Assembly: GCA_026770585.1 (NCBI GenBank)
Contig: MU646752.1
Location: forward strand, 255,212 to 285,543
Length of the DNA: 30,332 bases
Source of the DNA: Baffinella frigidus
Lineage: Eukaryota > Cryptophyceae > Cryptomonadales > Baffinellaceae
Direction: 5' to 3'
The notes beneath the pieces were generated by a model. The model did no database searches, was not told where the DNA came from, and saw only the letters and a list, made by a program, of their open reading frames with translations. The translations under genes were made by a program, and so were the position numbers. How positions within the stretch are numbered: position 1 is the stretch's first letter; each line of letters opens with the position of its first letter. Below are positions 11,501 through 19,829 of this stretch, in pieces.

Positions 11501-14500
11501 CCGGAGGCGCGGAGGAGCGAGGCCGGCGGGAGGCACTTGAGGCGGATCAAGAGTTCGCCTCTTCCAGCGAGGAGCTTGCCGGAGTGGAGGAGGCACGCAA
11601 CCAGCAGGAGCGTGCGGGAGTGGGCGCGCGATCTCAAGTTGGAGGGCCTGCAGTCAGCGAGGGTCCAGCGCAGACGGGGGGGGCTCCGCCGAAGTTTGCA
11701 TGCACTTTCTTCCGTACGCCCCCCCCCGAACCCCTCTCAGGCCCACTCCTTTTCGCTTTCCCGCAACACCAGCGCCCACGGCTCAACGGATTTTTATTCA
11801 TCACATCCACCGGGGCACGAGCCCAAGCACCACGCGTTCTCGCCGGACGGGAAGCGCGTGCTCGCGAAAGCTCATCTACCACTAGATAGGAGGAAGTGGA
11901 AAATCCCGCACGCACGGACGCCTGAGCGCCCGGACGTGCGAGATGTGCGCGTGCGTCCCGCGCTTCCTGCGCGAGACCGCGCGCGCGCTCACGTGAGAGC
12001 AGAAAGCCACTCTGAGACGCTGAAGTATCGGCGCGTGCCAGGCAAGGACACATGCCGCAAGGGGGACAGTTGCCCGTTCTCGCACGACCCCAGCGCGCCG
12101 GACGCGCCGATCAAGAGCGCCCCCCCCCCGCGCGTCTCTCCCTCCGAGCCCCGCCCCGCTGAGGTGAAGGTCGAGGAAGACGCAGGCGCGGCGGAGGCGG
12201 AGGAGGCGGGGGCCAGGGAAGACGCGGGCGACCCGCGGAACAAGGCTCTGGCGGAGATCACCGAGGAGGGTAACTTTGCGCGCTTCTGTCGCCTGCTGCA
12301 CGAGGTCAACCTTGAAACATATGTCGTTGTGCGTTGTGCGTGCAGCATAGCAGGTGGAATGTTGCTTGCTTAGGACGGGTGCGTCGTCAGCATGCGGTCT
12401 CTATCGCCAGACACGACGTAGGTGTTCCACGTGGCACGTCTTTTGACAAAGTTTTGGTCCGAGGAACGCAGGTGTGCCCGGAGGTGCTCTCCGCGATCTT
12501 CCGCATCAAGTGGCGCGAAAATACCGGGGGCGAATGGGCGGACGGTGCGGCGTGCGGGGGGGCGCTGTTTGCCAAGATCGATGACGTCACCCAGCGCAAG
12601 CTCCTCGGGAAAGCAGCAGTGAACCAACTTCGAGAAGGTCTTTGAATGTTTCAGTAGGGGACGAACCTCTCCCTTTGGAGGACTGGGGGCTTTCACATTT
12701 CTTTTAGTTTTCGCCTTCCTCAGGGTTGCGCGAAGAGCAGCTACACACCAGTCTGGCCGTCGAGTGGTTGACAACAAACAGCTTGACGTTGTGCCTCTGA
12801 TGTGCGTGGATGCGTTAGTGAATTTTATGCGAATTTTATGAAATCAACGTGACGTTGATGCCTTCGGAGTGACGTTGAGGTCTGTGGGCTCAGGCGCGAG
12901 CAAGAAGTGGGACGTCACGCTCCTCACCAGCCTCCTGCTCTTCCAGCCCGGCTACTGCAAAGTCCAGCCCGTCCACCACCTTTCTGGTGATAAGCCCGGT
13001 CGAGTGACCTTCCCGGTGTACAGGATTTCCCGGTTCAGTCGACAGTAGTTGAACTCTCCCTCCACACCACAGGTGTGGAACTGATGGTAGTTGACAACAC
13101 CGGTTATATATTTCATTTTTGAGGGTGTCGACAACGTCGAGGAAGCGTCTAACCCACTGCTGTTTCTGGTGACTGCCTCTGTGCCCTACACGCCACACAC
13201 GCGCTTCTGAAGGGGACCTATACACCACCAACCAAACCTCTGTATTAGTCCAACACCGCATGCTTACCACCCTCTATCCGCCTCGTTACCCGTGGCTACT
13301 CAACTGACCTTGAGGGTTGAGGGTGAAGGCGTTCTGTGCTACAGGGGTTCAGGGTGTCGGGGGAGCACGGCGTACTGGTCCACGCGGGCTCGCATCAGAA
13401 CTGATGAGAAAGCATGTGAAGCCCCACGGCACTGCCTTGACAAGTCCCGGCTCCTCGCAGGTGACAAGGATCATGTCGTCGTCGAGGCTCTCGAGAAGAT
13501 TCGTAAATCCCGCAACGCCATCGCACACTCAACCAAGCGCTCAATGGCCGACGCGGACTTCAAGGCCTCGTGGGCGGGGGTGGTTGGTTCGCTTGAATCG
13601 ATCATATCGACGTTTCCGGCAGACGACACTCAGGTCCGGGTCGAGACAATTTCTCCTGGGGGTTGTGCCACGACTGGGGTTTGAAATTATAGATTGGAGT
13701 GCAACAGAAAAATGGGCGGACTCACGGTCTACGCCAGCTCACAAGTGAGAATTTGCACAAGTCGATTCTCCACATGTTCCCCACGAATTGTCGAATGCAA
13801 CACGCCAAAAGGAAGTAGCCCACTGGGCAAAAATGTGCAATTTGTACCAGGAAACACTTTCAAAGCGAAACGTCGCGTTCTGAAATTTCCACTTGTGACC
13901 TGGCGTGGACGCATGGTTTGCACAAAAACTGAACTGGTTGGCACCGCAGGTACAGCAGCTGCGCGGAAACATTGAAAAGGTGTACACGGAGAAGGGCCTG
14001 TCGTCGCACGTCGATCACTTCATGACTGTCATCTCGGTGCTTTCACCTCACAGACCTTGCTATGCGTGTGCCCCCGGTGGCCTCTTCCAACTATGAGACG
14101 CTCTCGGACCACCACGGCATTGAAACGATGCGTGAACGCGGGCATTGTTTGACCTTGCCGCTCTCGCACAGGCCAAGTACGCTGGCTTCCACCCTCAGCC
14201 CGAAACCCCTCACCGTTACGCTCTGAAACAGGGCGTAGAGTCGGAGATGCAGCGTCTGGCGGAAGAACAGGAGCGGAACGTGACCAAGACGGAGGCTGGC
14301 CGCATGATCGAGACCGGCATCCAGAAGGTCTTGAATCCATCGCACAAATTCGACCCACACAGGCGATTGCCCCCATACGATCTGTCCTCCCTACACCTTG
14401 ACCGCATGTTACAGTCAACTTCCGAACTTGTCTGATAATTTGCCGATTCATCCGAAGCGGGCCCATCGATTCGCAGACTTTAGGATCCCTCTTTTCTAGG

Positions 14501-17500
14501 CTTGAGACCGTTTCATTGTGAGTAACCAAGAAGACGGATGAGGTTGTCTGACCTAAGACGCAAACCGCACACCCTTCAGGTTTCCATTGCCTGTTCATCT
14601 CGACAACGGGGCAGACTACACGCTGCTCCGACGCGCTGGGGAAGGAGGTTTTGGCACGGTGTTTGAGGCTTATGACCCAGTGACGAGGGGTCTCGTCGCT
14701 TTCAAGAAATGCGAAGCTCAGGGGGAGTTGGACCGCGGGGACAGGGAGGCCAAGATTCTGCAGACGCTGTTGAAGTTGAAGCACCCCCACATCGTCGCCT
14801 TTCTCTCCAGGTCAGCGTTTCCAGGCCAGCCTCTGGTTCTGAATTCCAATGAGTTCTGCAGAATTTGAGTCTCTCGCCGTTTGCAAAAGGAGCAGCGTCG
14901 GTGATACTCACGCAATGTCCGCACGCACAGCTCGACGTTGCAGGGCCAGCAGATCGTCGTGATGGAGCTGGTCAAAGGGGATTCGCTGAAATCGTTTCTC
15001 GACAACGAGGTCATCCTGCAGAAGTTGCTTGCCCTGGCGCTTTGGACGACGGGTTGCTGTTTTGTGCCCCTTCTTCCTGTCAACTGATCTCGACACCTTC
15101 CCTGAGAAGTAACTGAACCATGCTGAATCAGCTTCGGCAGCAGCATCTGCCTCTTTTCATGGTGTGTGAAGTCTGGTGAAACCATTGCAGGGCGCGTTCG
15201 GCGTGGAGAGGGCCAAGACCCTGATGCTGCAGCTCACAGACGGGATGAGCGCCGTCCACTCCCTCAAGATCTCTCACCGGGACCTCAAGCCTGGTACCCA
15301 TCCTCCCCTCCGAAATATATCCAGACGAAAAAGTCAATCCCTCGCCCCCTTGCCACAGTCATGTTTGGTTCGAACCCGCACTTCTTTGAGCCCAGGCCAT
15401 TCCAAGGTGGCCACCTTGGAAAGCCCGAAGTCGTCGCGTGGGCCCAAGTGAAAAGCATCTCTCGCCTCGTCACATGTGAGGCCTTGTTGCAACTTCTGAG
15501 ATCCGGGATTCCTGGCAGCGAACATCATGTTTGACGAGGTCACTGGGATCGCGACCATCGTCGACTTCGGGCTTTCCAAGGTGTGTCTTGATTTGGATTC
15601 TGGCTGAAAAGTGGCTAAACGTTGCACAGGGTCTTGGTTCTTGGTTCTTCTGGAACTGGTATGCACCCATTGGCAATGGTATTTCCGACCGGGGCCAGGA
15701 GCTGATCCCAGAAAGGATCGAACCCACCGTGGGAATGATGCCCAGGGTTCTAACGCTCCTGATGGGAATGATTGACCAGGTCTTAACGAGACTCTTGGGA
15801 ATCGGAGCAAACGCTCTTGCCCACGGTCTTTAGTGTTAGACGGTGCACACTTCCCGATAAAGCCGGTAAGGCTTTCCCCCCACTCGGATGACCCCAGCCG
15901 GGACAAAACTGATTCAGACAACTAACGTTTCAATCAAACACGAACCAAACCAAAGACCAAAAACCAATCGCAGGGTGGGGCGACTCAGGTTGGTCGCTGG
16001 ATCAGAATTTGGTGCTTGACTGACGCAAACCCTGCCCCCGAACCCAGGAGCAAAACACGAACTCGACCGTCACAAACTCGTCGGGAGCAAAGATCGGGAC
16101 GGTGCTGTACATGAGCCCCGAGCAGACAGAGGGCGACGTGTCCAAAATTGGTACGTCTTTTAGGTCCTTTAGGTTTTTTTGTGCTCCCAGCATAGGCAGA
16201 CACCCCACCCTTCCGAAAGGACCCTTTACGCAGGAAGCCCTCCAGTGCAGAGACTCGTGGCAGAACCGTCTAAAGGGTGATCTACTGAAGGATTAAAACG
16301 TTGCGGATTTTAGAGGGTGGGGCGGACCATAAGTTGGCTGTCCACTTACGAATCTCAAAAGAGAGCTGTGCCGTTCAGCAAAAAGAAGGTCACTTACTAG
16401 CTTTCCAGGGCCAGGGTTGAACCCACTTAGGAGGCGTCCGCGTTGGCCACTGACATCGATGTGTAGCACCGTGGAGTTCGATAAACCCTGCCTCTCACAA
16501 AACGAACAAGAGCCAGCAACTTTCCCATCGGCCAAGAACCTCCTCGATTCGAGCGTTCAGCTCCCGCTATTAGCAGCCTGGCCAATAGCAAACTGGCAGA
16601 CAAGGACCAGATCCTTAAGACCTCCCGGAGGAGCGTGATAAGCAGAAACAAGCCCGCCTCCAATCCGGTGACATGTTTAAGTTAAACAACAATGGGTTCC
16701 TATTGGTCATGGGAGTTGGCCGAAGGTTAATTAGGGGCCCATGTGAATTTAATGAGGGCCATGATCCGGTTTGATAGGCCATTTTCGTTTAAATTAAACA
16801 TGTTCCCGGATGAATTTGCGCAGGTGCTCCCGCGGACGTGTGGGCGCTCGGCGTAATCTTCTACGAGATCCTCACGGGCCAACACCCGTTCCTCCCCCTC
16901 TGCCTCCGCCCCTCGCCGTCGCCCGCCGCCGGGGGAAGTTCCCCGAAGCCTCCGCTGATGATGTCGAAGAAGGAGGAGGGCGTCCTGGTCTGGCGGATCT
17001 GCGAAATGGAGTGTCCGCCGCTGCCTGTTACGCCTGCCAGTGCCAGGTTGCTCAAATCCCGTTGGCGATGATTCATCTGCGCTCTTGTCTTCGGTGTGTG
17101 TAGAGGGTTACTTGGGTTGAGGCTGGTACGCCCACCTTTCAGCTCAGACGATATCCAGTCTAAGTTGGAAGCCGCGCCGTGAATTTACCATCCAGCATGA
17201 ACCAGCGAGACGAGTAAAACCTGGGCCTGGTGAGCAGCTTGGCCGAAGTGGTCTTCCGGGCACTGAAGAAGGACCAGGACGAGCGCTACAAAGATGCTGG
17301 GGAGATGCATGCGCACCTCAAGGTCATACACCCCATTCTTCTCCAACGCTTCTATGATTGGACCTGATCTGTCGAATCTGTCATGGATGCTGCTGCGCGT
17401 TGGTATGATTTGGTTGACACTATCTTGCGCAGAGGGCGGGTTGCTGACTCAGACATAAACACTCATTCTTCCTTGTTTCCGTGGTGCCTGCAGGCTGGCC

Positions 17501-18410
17501 CGCTTTGTCAGGCACACGTGGGGGCCTCTGGCTTGGTACTGAATCGTCTTTCTCCCTCCTCCGCAGGAAACCTTCGCAAGCCCCGAAGCCCCCGTCGAAC
17601 CGGAGGGAGGCTCCGCACGCCCCCACGACTCGTGGACTGAAATCGAACTCGCTGCATTCGTGCGGCGCCTGGGACCGAAGTTTTCCGAGGCGGCGGCTAC
17701 GATTGAGGAAGACTGTGTCAATGGCATGCTCTGGAACGAACTGGTCAAGGCAATCCCCCTGCCCTCGACTTTCCCCTCATGCCGGTCTCTTTATGTACAG
17801 AGGTCACTCGAAAACAAGGTCGGCCATGGCGTGAGAGGCTACAGTAAGCCTATGCGTACTGGCCTAGGGTTCTGGCTGAGTCATCACAGGGCAAACCACA
17901 TAGCCTATGTTCGAGAGTAAGGCACTGCGGCGCTGAACCTCACTCAAGACCCTGGACTCTCAACCCTCAACCCTACACCCTCAGCCACCCTACGAGCAGT
18001 GTGTGTCCCTGTTTTCGAGTAACCCCTCTAGCCTGGGGGCTCGCAACGTACTTCTGTCTCGGAACGGTGCTCCTTGGTTGGAACAGTTTGCACGGCTCAG
18101 TTGCGCCTTGGCCCAAGGCGAGCCTCATGCAGTGCAGTTTGGATCGACAGAGTGCGGCAAGGTAGACTCGCTGACACAGGCTCCGCCGACGGTTGACCCG
18201 TGTCTTGTCTTCCTGCCACAAAGCCTACCCGGTTTAGGTATCGTTATGGTACAAAACCTGCCCGGTTTGATCAACGGTCGCGCGGGGGAGTTCCCTCTGA
18301 TGAGTCGTTTCCGGCAGGAGAAGGCCATCACGAAGAGCCTCGCGGACGGAGGGTTGGGGCTCAGCCCCTTGCAGCTCAAGCGCGTGCAGCAGGAGCTGCG
18401 CGTGTTGTAG
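4876..18410 (+). CDS. Multidomain protein kinase with winged-helix-like repeats, CCCH-like finger, DZIP3-type HEPN and SAM-like domain
   Basis: About 30 exons: 4876-4911, 5015-5131, 5288-5362, 5493-5555, 6299-6334, 6518-6559, 6991-7062, 8053-8088, 8272-8313, 8779-8859, 9839-9874, 10012-10053, 10358-10597, 10933-11652, 11741-12304, 12472-12637, 12894-12986, 13461-13633, 13950-14036, 14172-14327, 14580-14810, 14931-15009, 15191-15293, 15519-15580, 15974-15988, 16048-16150, 16824-17046, 17238-17322, 17567-17743, 18318-18410. This gives about 1,350 codons. The ATG at 4876 is the first in-frame ATG of the exon opened by ACTCTCAG, so a 5' exon could be missing. Phases agree at almost every joint from 12304 to the TAG. 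Uncertain joints are 5555-6299, 7062-8053, 8859-9839, 10597-10933, 11652-11741 and 14327-14580. The kinase keeps all catalytic motifs and the HEPN keeps R-x4-H, so both may be active. The likely role is RNA-linked signalling or stress/defence response, which is inference. An annotation pipeline might split it into two or three genes. Confidence 0.8.
6299..7062 (+). other. Cassette 1 of three: exons A1, B1, C1 (winged-helix/LOTUS-like unit)
   Basis: The exons are 6299-6334 (VESIARERGEWQ), 6518-6559 (DEVNDAGGVKTFVQ) and 6991-7062 (AHCAARLEWYFSTVRLL onward). All are phase 0 at both ends. The pattern helix-RERGEW, then E-x2-AGG-x-K-x-FVQ, then LEW and a strand ending in RL resembles the GG-LKxFL ... 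VxL core of LOTUS/OST-HTH and related winged helices. This copy is the most diverged. It lacks four residues of C2 in frame (the HDGGSD segment). Confidence 0.6.
7237..7614 (+). repeat. 378-bp block repeated at 9037-9414 with one visible mismatch
   Basis: The block starts at CTGAATCCTTCCGCG and is repeated exactly 1,800 bp downstream. The only difference I see is C at 7321 versus T at 9121. It lies between cassettes and matches the region around exon 5493-5598 only loosely. It contains TTTGTACCAG|GAAAAGTATCAG, an exon-like start reading EKYQIGEQWWKSL and then TGA, so its coding status is unresolved. Confidence 0.9.
7691..7901. mobile_element. 211-bp TIR element (CCACTCGAGG...CCTCGAGTGG) in a kinase-gene intron
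   Basis: The terminal inverted repeats are CCACTCGAGGCTAGAAATG and its complement. A TC dinucleotide flanks it on both sides. The paralogous site in the next cassette (around 9493, CGAGTCCAGGAG) lacks the element and has one TC, so it is a filled site with a 2-bp target duplication. An inner hairpin (TTGGTCACGTATCTGAC with its partner) lies near 7799. No ORF is present, so it is MITE-like. Confidence 0.85.
8053..8859 (+). other. Cassette 2 of three: exons A2, B2, C2
   Basis: The exons are 8053-8088 (VGFIARERGEWQ), 8272-8313 (DEVNEAGGVKKFVQ) and 8779-8859 (DNCAGKLEWYHDGGSDKIRL onward). Exon sizes are 36, 42 and 81 nt, all phase 0. Most base differences from the other copies in exon B fall at third codon positions in this frame, which supports the frame and purifying selection. 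Confidence 0.65.
9037..9414 (+). repeat. Second copy of the 378-bp near-identical block
   Basis: This copy is identical to 7237-7614 except for one base. Cassettes on either side differ far more, which suggests recent gene conversion or a recent unequal exchange. Confidence 0.9.
9552..9747. mobile_element. 196-bp TIR element of the same CCACTYGAGG family
   Basis: It begins CCACTTGAGGCT and ends AGCCTCAAGTGG. It is flanked by TT, and the matching empty site at about 7957 in cassette 2 (CACCGCTTCTTCTGAG) has one TT. An inner palindrome (TTGCTCGATATCGAGCA) is present. Its position differs from that of the element at 7691, so it is an independent insertion. Confidence 0.85.
9839..10597 (+). other. 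Cassette 3 of three: exons A3, B3, C3 with acidic/Ala-rich extension
   Basis: The exons are 9839-9874 (VGVLARERREWQ), 10012-10053 (DEVKEAGGIKKFVQ) and 10358-10597, which starts NRCAGKLEWHHDGPPDGGSD and runs on into an Ala/Glu/Ser-rich low-complexity tail. The end could be GCT G|GTGTTT at 10565 (phase 1) or CCG|GTACAG at 10597 (phase 0). The second fits an exon start at 10933. Confidence 0.6.
10933..11652 (+). other. Low-complexity region with a second winged-helix-like segment (kinase gene)
   Basis: This long open frame runs from TAG|ATT at 10933. It includes LLHFDPQKRFFFGEGG, then Pro/Ser-rich sequence, then a globular stretch at about 11230-11425 (EEDYRLMLLAYLRAVGRPVD onward) with FLELYVGAIVVGKDDRFIK at its end. 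Helix, turn, helix and a two-strand wing would fit another LOTUS/winged-helix-like unit. The rest is Glu/Ala-rich. The donor GCA|GTCAGC at 11652 is a guess that keeps phase with 11741. Confidence 0.5.
11741..12304 (+). other. CCCH zinc-finger-like exon of the kinase gene
   Basis: In this frame TCRKGDSCPFSHDP lies at 12050-12091, giving C-x5-C-x3-H (codons 12053, 12071, 12083), the second half of a CCCH finger. The preceding YRRVPGKD is also typical, but no Cys stands at the expected first ligand position (LKYRRVPG where LCKY would be expected). The finger may therefore be degenerate or the exon start different. An acidic Ala/Glu linker follows, and the exon ends CAC GAG|GTCAAC in phase 0. Confidence 0.6.
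12472..13633 (+). other. HEPN domain, DZIP3 type (three exons of the kinase gene)
   Basis: Exons 12472-12637, 12894-12986 and 13461-13633 join G|GC and G|GT in matching phase 1. The first two give VCPEVLSAIFRIKW, LFAKIDDVTQRKLLGKAA and KWDVTLLTSLLLF. The third gives EALEKIRKSRNAIAHS and then MADADFKASWAGVVGSLESI. The DxTLL motif, the R-x4-H signature (RNAIAH, 13511-13528) and the D-x-F-x3-W segment match the HEPN domain of DZIP3-type proteins, as I recall the family. HEPN domains with R-x4-6-H are commonly RNases. Activity here is not shown. Confidence 0.75.
13950..14327 (+). other. Helical linker between HEPN and kinase
   Basis: Exons 13950-14036 (VQQLRGNIEKVYTEKGLSSH onward) and 14172-14327 (AKYAGFHPQPETPHRYALKQ onward) are both phase 0. 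The second has a charged helix (ESEMQRLAEEQERN) that may form a coiled coil. The joint to the kinase exon at 14580 needs phase 2. A GC donor further on at CACAG|GCGATT (about 14376) would give the right phase, or a small exon is missing. Confidence 0.6.
16155..16270. repeat. Copy of the GGTCCTTTAGGTT dispersed family in a kinase intron
   Basis: It starts five bases after the donor at 16150 and reads TTTTAGGTCCTTTAGGTTTT, CTCCCAGCATAGGCAGACACC, then CAGTGCAGAGACTCGTGGCAGAA, like the copies at 3098-4340. Confidence 0.8.
16664..16810. mobile_element. 147-bp TIR element (TCCGG-ACATGTTTAA) just before an exon
   Basis: The ends are TCCGGTGACATGTTTAAGTT and AATTAAACATGTTCCCGGA. A second 147-bp copy lies at 25736-25882. 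The inner end is only 13 nt from the splice acceptor at 16823. No ORF. Confidence 0.85.
17567..18410 (+). other. C-terminal SAM-like domain and stop of the kinase gene
   Basis: Exons 17567-17743 and 18318-18410 join in phase 0 (CTG|GTCAAG, CCGGCAG|GAG). They read SWTEIELAAFVRRLGPKF, IEEDCVNGMLWNEL and then EKAITKSLADGGLGLSPLQL onward to TAG. The tryptophan start, FVRRLG, the D-x-VNG-x-LWNEL turn and the final helix fit a SAM domain, a protein or RNA interaction module. The intron holds a few CCCTCAACCCTACACC units near 17956, again C-rich in sense. Confidence 0.65.
18096..18128 (+). repeat. Hairpin motif CGCCTTGGCCCAAGGCG, inverted copy at 19000-19033
   Basis: A perfect 8-bp inverted repeat with a one-base loop lies in a block of about 30 bp (CTCAGTTGCGCC...GAGCCTCAT). 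The same block appears in inverse orientation at 19000-19033. The first copy lies in the last intron of the kinase gene, the second in the downstream intergenic DNA. Confidence 0.8.
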
Positions 18411-19544
18411 TTTGCAGCCGGCGTTCAAATCTGCTACACATCATGTACATGTTGTAAATCTTTTTCTGCTCTCACGCTCGCACGCGTCTCTCGCCAGCGA
18501 GCGCTCTCTCTCCGTGCGCCCCAGAGTAGGCTTCGCCTGCCTGCAATGCGGACAGTATCACTTGAAATTTGAGGAAACGCACTGCCCCTAGGATGGTCCT
18601 AAACTTCTAGACTCCTGGGAGCTCCCTGCCATAGAGTAAGACGTTGTGTTTTCTTAGTTTCGAGGCTCAAAGTTGAAGGAAGAACATCATCTACACGTCT
18701 CAGCTGCGAACAATGTGGGACCCTAGCTAGATCCCTGGGCAAGAAGGACGAGCCTGTGTCTCTATTCGGCCCCCCTCATTCTGGCGCAGTGACGCCTTCC
18801 GAAAGAGATAGAGAGATAGAGAGAGTGAGCGAGAGGAGAGAGAGAGAGTGTGTGTGAGGGAGAAAGAGAGAGAGAGTCAGCCATGGGGATTTCCAGCACA
18901 CTCGCAAGTGTCTCCAGAACACAGTCACGAGCGTTTCCAACACACTTGGAGCAGACACGCCTTGTGTCTGGGCTCCGGGACTCAGGCGGAGAGGAAAGAG
19001 ATGAGGCTCGCCTTGGGCCAAGGCGCAACTTAGCATCCGTGGAGGAGGATGCATCATGGGTAGAAATATGGGGACTAGTAGGGTTCTGCGAGGAGCAGCG
19101 TCGGCGGGAGAACTTCCTAGGTAGATAGATGCCTGCGAAACTGTTGGAGTCCAGTTTCGTGTGGAGATGGAGGTCCCCCATCCGGGCTTTCGTGAGGTGG
19201 ATGGTGGCGAAGGCTCCACAGACGGCGAACGAAGACACGTCGTTGGTAATTTAACACCACACAGACCCCAAATCCGGTGCGGGTTCTCAAGTTCTGGGTA
19301 CTTGCGACCCAGATATCCTTGTGCGGTAGGCCTATCTATGAGTCCTAGGGCGGTCCTAAGGGGAGTCTCGCAAGGGATGCGCAGCAGGGGTGGGTCACCG
19401 AGATTTCGAGAATACATGAAACACACGACATCAATCGGCTCTTATAATTCACGCACGCCCTTCAGATCATGCCAGCGTTGACTCATAATTCACGCAATTA
19501 TTCAGATCTGCACTCCCCGTCTGCCTGTCTCCACCTCAAACCCG
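18411..19544. other. Intergenic region with GA microsatellite
   Basis: No exon with both splice sites and a protein-like frame is found. A GAGA/GTGT microsatellite lies at about 18795-18880. The string CCGAGATTTCGAGAATACATGA near 19397 also occurs near 1337. Long open frames on the minus strand (down from 19426 and 19238) pass through the repeats and look fortuitous. Confidence 0.6.

Positions 19545-19589
<45 letters not shown>
19545..19589. repeat. Poly-C run of 45 bases at the gap edge
   Basis: A pure C run directly abuts the N gap. It may be a real G/C homopolymer or an assembly artefact. Confidence 0.95.
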
Positions 19590-19829
19590 NNNNNNNNNNN
19601 NNNNNNNNNNNNNNNNNNNNNNNNNNNNNNNNNNNNNNNNNNNNNNNNNNNNNNNNNNNNNNNNNNNNNNNNNNNNNNNNNNNNNNNNNNNNNNNNNNNN
19701 NNNNNNNNNNNNNNNNNNNNNNNNNNNNNNNNNNNNNNNNNNNNNNNNNNNNNNNNNNNNNNNNNNNNNNNNNNNNNNNNNNNNNNNNNNNNNNNNNNNN
19801 NNNNNNNNNNNNNNNNNNNNNNNNNNNNN
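19590..19829. other. Assembly gap (240 N)
   Basis: A run of N. It interrupts the minus-strand SHIPPO gene, whose exon starting at 19896 runs into it. Confidence 1.

Larger units (their letters stand above)
14580..17322 (+). other. Ser/Thr protein kinase domain (eight exons)
   Basis: Exon 14580-14810 holds the Gly loop GEGGFGTV, the VAIK-type Lys (LVAFKK) and the helix C Glu (REAKIL). Exon 14931-15009 reads QQIVVMELVKGDSL. Exon 15191-15293 ends HRDLKP; 15519-15580 continues ANIMFD and IVDFGLSK; 16048-16150 has GTVLYMSPEQ; 16824-17046 has DVWALGVIFYEILTG; 17238-17322 has ALKKDQDERYKDAGEM. The 15-nt exon at 15974-15988 is optional. All phases fit, including AG|C, G|CG and G|GT joints. All catalytic residues (K, E, HRD, N, DFG, SPE) are kept. 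There is a Pro/Ser-rich insert after the F helix. Confidence 0.92.

Noticed and set aside
10903-11637. 244-codon minus-strand open frame
   Set aside because: It is antisense to the GC-rich low-complexity exon at 10933-11652, whose sense frame carries the globular winged-helix-like stretch and fits the neighbouring exons.
18776-19426. 216-codon minus-strand open frame downstream of the kinase gene
   Set aside because: It passes through the GA microsatellite and two dispersed repeats also seen at 1337 and 18096; no domain and no splice support.
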